From the NCBI GenBank assembly GCA_009778295.1, contig WRKB01000253.1, forward strand, positions 1 to 6,986: a stretch of 6,986 nt of DNA, written 5' to 3'. The DNA comes from Betaproteobacteria bacterium (GTDB taxonomy: Bacteria; Desulfobacterota; Desulfovibrionia; Desulfovibrionales; Desulfovibrionaceae). The position numbers were made by a program, and so were the translations under genes. Shown piece by piece: positions 5,998-6,986 of this stretch; the stretch's first letter is position 1; each line of letters starts with the position of its first letter. The notes under the pieces were generated by a model, which saw only the letters and a program-made list of their open reading frames with translations, searched no databases and was not told where the DNA came from.

Positions 5998-6986
5998 TTA
6001 GAACAGTTGCTTAAAAATATCTTCCGCCACTTGTGAAGGAGCGTTTTCTTCAGTCTGTGGAGTAGCGGTGCCGTAAAGAGGCTCGCCTGCCTTAAAAGGA
6101 AGGTTCAGACCTTCAACGGTGGCGAAGACGATACCTTCGGGCGCCGTGTAATCGTCAGCCGGGTAATGGTCTTCGATCACACTGCGATAGTAGTTAAAGA
6201 TGGGTGCAGCGGTGCGTCCGCCGGCTTCAAGACGTCCCAGGGGGGCAAGCTGGTCGAACCCCACATAGACGGCCGTACTCAGGTATGGGGTAAAGCCTAC
6301 GAACCACGTATCGTGCTCTTCGTTGGTGGTGCCGGTTTTTCCGGCGATGAAGCGTCCGTCAATTTTTGCCCGGGTGCCTGTGCCGTAATTGACCACATCT
6401 TTGAGCAGGCTGGCCATGATAAACGCGTTTTGGGGACTTATCGCCTGGCGCAGTTCCGGATCCTGCTTGTACAGCAGATTGCCGGCCGCGTCCTTGACGG
6501 AAATGATCATGCGTGTCTTGTTGACCACGATGCCCTTGTTGGCGAAGGCTGTATAGGCCTGAGCCATATTAAGGGGAGAAACGGCCACCGCGCCGAGGCT
6601 GACGGCAAGTTCATTAGGAAAGTTGGGTTCAAGCCCCAGGTCCTTGGCACGCTGAATCACGGCCGGGATGCCGATTTGTTCCGCCACCCGCACGGTACAG
6701 GTGTTGCGGGATTTGACAAGCGCCGTGCGCAGGAGCATGGGGCCCTGAAAATTGACCTCGTAGTTTTCCGGTCTCCAGATTTTGCCTGTCCATGGATTGA
6801 TGTAGACAAAGGGCGCGTCCAGCAAGGTAGTGGCCGCAGTGAACCCATTATCGATCGCGGCGGAATAGACGATGGGCTTGAAGGAGGAGCCCGGCTGACG
6901 GCGCGCTTGCGTGGCCCGGTTGAAATGGCTTTCGCCAAATTGGTAGCCTCCAATAAGGGCCACCACGTCCCCGGTCTGAGTTTCCA
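5998..6986 (-). CDS. mrcA: Class A penicillin-binding protein (PBP1A), C-terminal transpeptidase part, truncated by window edge
   Basis: The frame is open to the right edge and ends at TAA 5998-6000, giving about 329 residues of the C-terminus; the true start and the membrane anchor and glycosyltransferase domain lie outside. A GTG at 6964-6966 is an internal valine (ETQTGDVVALIGGY), not a start. The transpeptidase domain shows FNRATQARRQPGSSFKP with the acylated serine of the SxxK box (S27 counted from that valine, codon 6886-6888), the SRN box (86-88), the KTGTT box (210-214, lysine codon 6337-6339) and DTWFVGFTPYLSTAVYVGFD (219-238). These are the three catalytic motifs in the standard order. 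The protein crosslinks peptidoglycan in the periplasm and would be a beta-lactam target. The tail ending DIFKQLF is typical of PBP1A-like proteins that stop soon after this domain. PBP1B or PBP1C is less likely. Confidence 0.94.
   Translation of the reverse strand, partial: ETQTGDVVALIGGYQFGESHFNRATQARRQPGSSFKPIVYSAAIDNGFTAATTLLDAPFVYINPWTGKIWRPENYEVNFQGPMLLRTALVKSRNTCTVRVAEQIGIPAVIQRAKDLGLEPNFPNELAVSLGAVAVSPLNMAQAYTAFANKGIVVNKTRMIISVKDAAGNLLYKQDPELRQAISPQNAFIMASLLKDVVNYGTGTRAKIDGRFIAGKTGTTNEEHDTWFVGFTPYLSTAVYVGFDQLAPLGRLEAGGRTAAPIFNYYRSVIEDHYPADDYTAPEGIVFATVEGLNLPFKAGEPLYGTATPQTEENAPSQVAEDIFKQLF

Overview
This 6,986-base window carries seven genes, all housekeeping: five complete and one cut off at each end. 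The organism is most likely a sulfate-reducing deltaproteobacterium of the Desulfovibrio group. That placement rests on the overall look of the proteins (a NadA, an acyl-ACP thioesterase and a class A penicillin-binding protein C-terminus that resemble Desulfovibrio versions) and on moderate-to-high GC coding sequence with AT-rich spacers. It is an inference from recalled family resemblance, not from a marker gene or a search.

Layout. Bases 1-322 (minus): N-terminal part of an acyl-ACP thioesterase running off the left edge. Bases 323-523: divergent spacer. Bases 524-1237 (plus): a noncanonical SAICAR synthetase (PurC family). Bases 1238-1525: a 288-base spacer packed with inverted repeats. 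Bases 1526-2329 (plus): type III pantothenate kinase (CoaX). Bases 2330-2467: spacer with an extended -10 promoter candidate. Bases 2468-3781 (plus): enolase with an acidic tail. Bases 3782-3863: convergent spacer with a strong inverted repeat that overlaps the end of the next gene. Bases 3864-4943 (minus): quinolinate synthase (NadA). Bases 4944-5040: AT-rich spacer with possible promoter and competing hairpins. Bases 5041-5958 (minus): cysteine synthase (CysK). Bases 5998-6986 (minus): C-terminal transpeptidase part of a class A penicillin-binding protein running off the right edge.

The genes serve separate core pathways: lipid acyl release, purine synthesis, coenzyme A synthesis, glycolysis, NAD synthesis, cysteine synthesis and cell-wall crosslinking. 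The pbp-cysK-nadA block is co-directional with short gaps (39 and 97 bases). The plus-strand genes have wider gaps and look like separate transcription units. I see no tRNA, rRNA, transposase, CRISPR array, toxin, defence gene or other mobile element, and no evidence of a new multi-gene system. The features most worth a second look are non-coding: the hairpin-dense purC-coaX spacer, the long inverted repeat between eno and nadA, and the leader between cysK and nadA. The atypical PurC is the most interesting protein.
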